From Megascapheus bottae (taxonomy: Eukaryota; Chordata; Mammalia; Rodentia; Geomyidae): a DNA stretch of 64,000 nucleotides. The stretch covers positions 31,538,001 through 31,602,000 of the forward strand of contig JANJXV010000013.1 in NCBI GenBank assembly GCA_024803745.1. The letters are read 5' to 3'. Every line of letters starts with the position of its first letter. The stretch's first letter is position 1. A program made the position numbers and the translations under genes. Of this stretch, positions 59,195 through 64,000 are shown in pieces. The notes beneath the pieces were generated by a model. The model did not search any database, had not been told where the DNA came from, and saw nothing but the letters and a program-made list of their open reading frames with translations.

Positions 59195-59740
59195 GTGGCA
59201 TCTGCTAATTATTGGCCACTTACTATGTGGTAGGCTCTGTAGTTTCAATGCATACCAACATGTCTCCAATTTTCGCTGATATACCCTGAAATCAGAAAGT
59301 GAATGTCTGTTTCTAAAGGAAATATGGGTTTAGAGCACACAGAGCTATCTGTGATCTTGGAAATTCTTTACCATTTTGGGCTTTAAAAATGGCAGCAGAT
59401 TTTCCTTTCAACTCACTAAGAGCTCCCTGTTTGGCTTAATATAAAAATAGGCTTGTAAATGATTTGCCATTGAGTAAAATAGAATCTCTGGGAGCATGCC
59501 GTGTGTTTATGCCATGGCCTCCCATACTGCAAGCACACTGCCAAAGACTGCTAGAGATTTGCCAGCCTAATCTAAGAAGTGTAGCTATACATTATCTTTA
59601 TTACTTACAACAACCAGGGAAGGGAAGCATAGTTTGGCACAGCTCGAAAGCAGAGGCTCAGAGGTAACTTGCCCAAGTTCTTAAAGAGAGTAAACTGAAC
59701 CTGGCTTTGAATCATGATCTGCCCAGGTCACTTTCACTAC
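59195..59740 (-). repeat. two MIR fragments
   Basis: 59195-59260 (cacttactatgtggtaggct) and 59565-59740 (gcagaggctcagaggtaact, then tgcccaag) are both antisense MIR; the middle is unassigned. Confidence 0.5.
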
Positions 59741-60156
59741 AGTCTGGACTTCCTTTGAAGATGGAACACATAAGGATACATCTGAGAACCTACTAGGAGT
59801 TTTTTTTTTTAATATACACAAAGATTGTACTGAATACTTGGAACCAGCCTGATTCACAAGTACAAACACTCTTCTAGTAGCTTAGCCTAAGCTGATGTGA
59901 GGTGTTCCTAAGCTAGTTTATATTCTGGAAACTTTTCCTTGCTTCTGAAAGAAAGACTCTGTATAGTGAGAAATTTACTCTTTGGATCCACATGCTAATC
60001 ATGATGTTTGCTTCTGAGAATTCTTTCTGCCTTCATTTATAACTTGCAAGTAATTCTGAACCCTCATATGTTTGGGGGGGGGAGTATATGAGCAGTTGAA
60101 CCCAATGCCTCAGTCTTGCCAGAGAAGAGTTCTACCATGTGAGATATGCCCCTGGT

Positions 60157-60185
60157 CCTTGTCTGTCTGTCTGTCTGTCTGTCTG
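60157..60185. repeat. (GTCT)n microsatellite
   Basis: About seven GTCT units. Confidence 0.9.
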
Positions 60186-60269
60186 CTTTGGCTGTATATC
60201 ATGGATCAAATATGGCCCGAGCCTGTTTTGCTTTAATTTATTTTTTCAGATTGAGTTATGTCATTTTTT

Positions 60270-60455
60270 TTGCCAGTCCTGGGCTTTGGCTCAGGGCCTG
60301 AGCACTGTCCTTGGACTTTCTCAAGGCTAGCACTCTACCACTTGAGTCTCAGCACCACTTCCGGCTTTTTTCTATGTATGTGGTACCGAGGAATCGAACC
60401 CGGGTCTTCATGCATGCTAAGCAAACACTCTACCACTAGGCCAAACTCCCGGCCC
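60270..60455 (-). repeat. IDL SINE with target-site duplication
   Basis: ttgccagtcctgggctttgg ... gaatcgaacccgggtcttca ... cccggccc. Flanked by agttatgtcatttttt (60254-60269) and agttgtgtcatttttt (60457-60472), 15 of 16 identical. Confidence 0.9.
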
Positions 60456-60475
60456 AAGTTGTGTCATTTTTTGTT

Positions 60476-60563
60476 CAAGCCAGCCTTGGATTTGCCCCAT
60501 TCCTTCCTCTACTTCCTTCCATAGCTGGGATTATAGGAATTCACCACAGTGCCCTGCCTTGAA
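60476..60563 (-). repeat. B1 SINE fragment
   Basis: caagccagccttggatttgc ... agctgggattataggaattc, then accacagtgccctgcc, is the complement of a B1 monomer. The IDL SINE landed next to its 3' side. Confidence 0.65.
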
Positions 60564-60701
60564 TCTTCCTTTGAGAACAAACTGCTTCCTTACTCCTCTA
60601 ATGGATACTGTGATCCTAGGTGCTCCAAGGAATTTTGTAGAGGTCACCCCACACTACAGAGCTACTGAGGAATAGTCTGATAGAAACATCACTAATGACA
60701 A

Positions 60702-60702
<1 letters not shown>

Positions 60703-60741
<39 letters not shown>

Positions 60742-60747
60742 AGAGAG

Positions 60748-60781
<34 letters not shown>
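60703..60781. repeat. (GT)n followed by (GA)n
   Basis: About 18 GT units switch to an interrupted GA run of about 20 units at 60741-60781. Confidence 0.95.
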
Positions 60782-60784
<3 letters not shown>

Positions 60785-61895
60785 TAAATCTCAAACTTAC
60801 CTGACTTTAGCTAGATAGGCTTCGCCACTCACTCTTTGTCCTCCTCAATAGTCAATGAGAAAAATGTTCTTGATGGTTCTGAGATTATAAAATGTTGAGA
60901 TGGGAGAGAAAAGAAATCCAGGTTCAAAGAGGTACTGTTTCACTGCAAACTATACTCATTAGTGCTCTTCCTGGCTCTCTGCCAACTGTTCTCCTCAGAA
61001 TCTTTGCTTCCTGAGGGTCTACCTTTCCCCTTATCTTCTCTCATCACCAGCATAGAATTGGGTCCCTGCTTTTGTTTTATCATTACAGTTCCTATCTTTG
61101 CATCAAAACCCAGAACATGAAGAATGTAGAACATGACAGCTGGGCCTGATTCTTAAATGCATCTTCACTATAGCTCACACTTACAAAAATAAATGAAATG
61201 AATAATAGACATAATGTCCAGAGAGAAAAAGAGTGATAGAACAAAGACAAGAATAAAGCATAGACTCCATGAGCAGTGATAAAAACAGTAAAACTGGTCT
61301 AGATCTTTAAGGTTGAAGAAGATTCTGTCTTCTTACATATAACCACAAGAACTTCCTCAATAATAGCAGGAATAATTGTTTGACACAATGATGAAGTCCA
61401 TTGGCAAAGTGGCAAAAAGATGGAAGGGATAAAGTGCTTCTTCCCCTAGAGCAAATACACAGAAATAAAGAATACAGGTGCCTTAGCACCTTGGGTAATG
61501 TAGTTTCATAGCCTGGGATGGAGTCATGGAAACTACTCTTGATGACTGAGGAAACCATAGAACTAAGTGCATCTTGTTGAAGGTTGTCATGTCTGCTCTT
61601 GTATACCAGACAACAGAACAGGTATGGTGTGACACTATCTGACTGACTTTCCGGCTGCTTTCAGTGCTGGCAGCACTGGGCCTATGTAGGCCCTTTTGCC
61701 TCCCTTGGCAGTGAACCACCCACACTAAGCTGGCCTTGACCTTCAGCACTACACATTTCCCATCGTAACTACCTTATTCCCGGTAGTTGCCTATGAGTTC
61801 TCATTCTGAAACAGAGTCCAGATAATCCTGGAGGTGTAAAGCAATGGGTAAAAATCTCCTAGCAAAAAAAGAAAAAGATTTAAGTTGTGGTTTTG
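60782..61895. other. unassigned non-coding sequence
   Basis: No gene recognised; overlapping short minus-strand frames at 60940-61749 lack domains. Confidence 0.35.
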
Positions 61896-61899
61896 CATT

Positions 61900-62100
61900 A
61901 GGTTTCTGAAATTAAATGTCCTGGGTTCAAATCCTACATTGCCTTGTGGCTACAGAGTTATTATCAATGCAATTAATCTACTTTCTAGCTTTTATCTCTC
62001 TCATGTGTAAGATAGATGTATTAGATTATACGTGGGGATCTATTAGGGATCAAATAAAATAAAACATATAAGGCTACTGCTCAATAAATGTCAGCTCACA
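61900..62100 (+). repeat. MIR SINE
   Basis: cctgggttcaaatcctacat, then ctctcatgtgtaagatagat and actgctcaataaatgtcag, is in MIR sense order. Confidence 0.65.
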
Positions 62101-62436
62101 AGTAGTATAATATAAAAATAAGAAATATATTTAAGACCCTCATAATTATTCTGTATGGAGCATAATAGTAAAGAAGTAGACTAGAAGAATGCTGCATTAT
62201 TGCCTTTCTATCTTACCTTGGGAAAAATCTCTACTACTCCTAGCCTCATTTGATGTTCCTCTCTGTAACATACAGTCTCACCAATGTCCTCCTGTATTAT
62301 ATTTTACACCCTCAATTTTCAGTACCAGTGTTAACCACTGAGGATGCCACTTGGAAGGTTAGAACCAGTGTTAACAGCTTCCTATTTTTGCGAGCTTTCC
62401 CTTGAACAAAGCACATGGGTGGTGGGGATGTCCCCT

Positions 62437-62800
62437 TTCTTCTGCTGTTACAAAGTACCTGAGGAAAATCAACTCACAGGAAGAAGCATTTGTTTGGATT
62501 TATGATTTCAGTCTATAGTCCTTCAGCTCTATTGTTTTCTGGCCTGTGGTGAAGCAGAACACCATGAGGAGTTGGAGGCTAAGTTATGGTATAAAAGCTG
62601 TTACATCATGGAAGGTGGGAAGCAAAAAGAGAAAGAGGGACTCAGGGTCATAATACTCCCTTCAAAGAAGCACCCTCAATGACCTAGTTTCCTTCTATTA
62701 GGGCTCATGTTTAAGGGTTTAACCACCTCCTCTTAGTGCCAGAGGCTAGCAACTAAGCCTTTAGCATGTTGGCTCTGGGAGATATATCTAAACTTTAACA
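62437..62800 (-). mobile_element. MaLR LTR
   Basis: On the minus strand it starts tgttaaagtttagatatatc and ends with the ttgattttcctcaggtactt block. Intermediate blocks (cctgtggtgaagcagaacac on the plus strand) fit MST/MLT1-class LTRs. Non-coding relic. Confidence 0.65.
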
Positions 62801-63455
62801 GTGTGTGTGATTCAGGGAGAACAGGAAAGCTTTGTGTTCAAGGCAGGAATGATACACAATTGATTAAGAACAGATGTTTGGGAGAAAAATGTATGTGCAT
62901 CCGTGCATTTTCCTCCCAAATTAAAAGTCCAATAGAGCTGGGAAATGGAAATGGCTTTATTGTTTTGATCAGAAAGTTAAATGTGCCAGAGTTATGACTA
63001 AGTCATAGGTAATATTAGCTCCAGAGGTGAAGATGCAGGAAATAGTTTGGCATGTGTGCTATTTTTACCATCTCCCTTCCTCCATGGTGATCCAGAGCTT
63101 CATTTGAGCCTTGTTCATGGGCAAATGGGGAATGTCCTTGAGGGACTGGTTGGTCTGATATAACTTTAGAGTCTATTTACTTCATGAAAAGAGTAGTGGA
63201 AGAGCCATGGCAAAATGTACCTGATGTCATGGAAATAAAGTTAGAAAAAAATGCATCCCCTTATTGCTAAAACCTGACTCAAAATCTATGCTCTATATTA
63301 TCACTTGAGTTTCACATTAGAAAATCTTCCTAGTCTATTTCCTTTCTCTGTCACTGGAGAATTTCTAATATCTACACAAAAGATAAAAGAGACATCATAG
63401 GCTGATGGAGCTAATGATAAAGGGAGAGAACCAACAGCTATTGTGAACCAAATCA
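62801..63455. other. unassigned non-coding sequence
   Basis: Nothing recognised. Confidence 0.35.
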
Positions 63456-63459
63456 AGAG

Positions 63460-63625
63460 CCACATTAAAATTTATATACTTTCATTAATTTTCATAACAC
63501 CCTATGAGATATGCGTTCTGTCCTACATTTCATTTAAAGAAACAAAGGTTCATTCAGGTTGAGTTGGCCAATGTTTAGTCAGCTAGGAAGTGGCAAACCT
63601 AAGTCCAAAGCTTTTGCTCTTTGTA
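63460..63625 (-). repeat. MIR SINE
   Basis: ttttcataacaccctatgag and gtcagctaggaagtggcaa match antisense MIR. The final 375 bp of the window is unassigned. Confidence 0.6.
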
Positions 63626-64000
63626 GAAAACTAAAGGTTTTCTAGTTTTCACCTCACACTTTGAGGTGAGTACTATCTCCTCAGGGCACAGGATATTTTA
63701 GTCAGTACGCTGCAATTCTTCATTTCCTATCTGTATCCCCAGTTCATTGTCTCCTTCATTCTATATTGCAAAATCACTACAGAAAAAATGAAACTCAAGA
63801 ACGTATTTGCAATGTATCATGTGATATGTATGGTGCTGGGTTTTGTATATTGAACTTAAGTTTATGGCAATTCAAAGGCAAAGGAAGAATACAAATTAAT
63901 AGATATATAAAGTATAATAGAAACACATCCCAAAGGATAATATTCTATAGTGCAAATTCTTATGACAAGAATAGTAGATGTGTAGACCACGCCTACTCTC

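Overview
The window is mammalian genomic DNA, and I see no intact protein-coding gene in it. The host is a rodent. Most interspersed repeats are two SINE types. The first is a dimeric tRNA/ID-derived element with a head like ggcctagtgg...ggttcgattcc and a second ID-like half. From memory this resembles IDL-Geo of the Geomyoidea (pocket mice, kangaroo rats, gophers). The second is a dimer of a 7SL-derived B1 half and an ID-like half (B1-dID type). Both point to a castorimorph rodent, most likely a heteromyid. Species cannot be fixed from sequence alone.

Layout. Bases 1-8300 are AT-rich non-coding DNA with B1-dID, IDL and ID SINEs and large (GT)n, (TC)n(AC)n and (TATC)n tracts. Bases about 8330-14260 are strikingly different: GC-rich and rich in CG dinucleotides, with polypurine and quadruplex-type tracts, a 92-bp (CT)n tract, an inverted CCAAT box, a TATA-like box and consensus splice donors on both strands. 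This looks like the CpG island and 5' non-coding exons of a gene, or of a divergent gene/lncRNA pair, that I cannot name. Bases 14.3-64 kb are AT-rich again and are probably first-intron or intergenic DNA.

The 14.3-64 kb part is a layered repeat record. It holds L1 3' ends on the minus strand at 18.2-20.2 kb (nested) and 52.4 kb, and a 5'-truncated L1 with a decayed ORF2 at 38.9-41.9 kb that is itself interrupted by an IDL SINE. There is an older plus-strand L1 at 37.2-37.8 kb. Ancient MIR, L2 and L3/CR1 relics, MaLR LTRs at 23.5, 38.6 and 62.4 kb, and a compact solo class-II-type LTR at 58.1 kb with TG...CA ends and a 6-bp duplication complete the set.

The open reading frames in the window are L1 relics, run through microsatellites, or sit in GC-rich non-coding DNA. 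No tRNA or rRNA gene and no CRISPR array is present. I found no convincing new biological system. The items most worth checking are the unannotated CpG-island promoter with its palindrome and paired E-boxes, the solo LTR, and the nested insertions whose target-site duplications order the events. Repeat assignments come from recognising consensus features by eye, so boundaries are approximate except where a target-site duplication is given.
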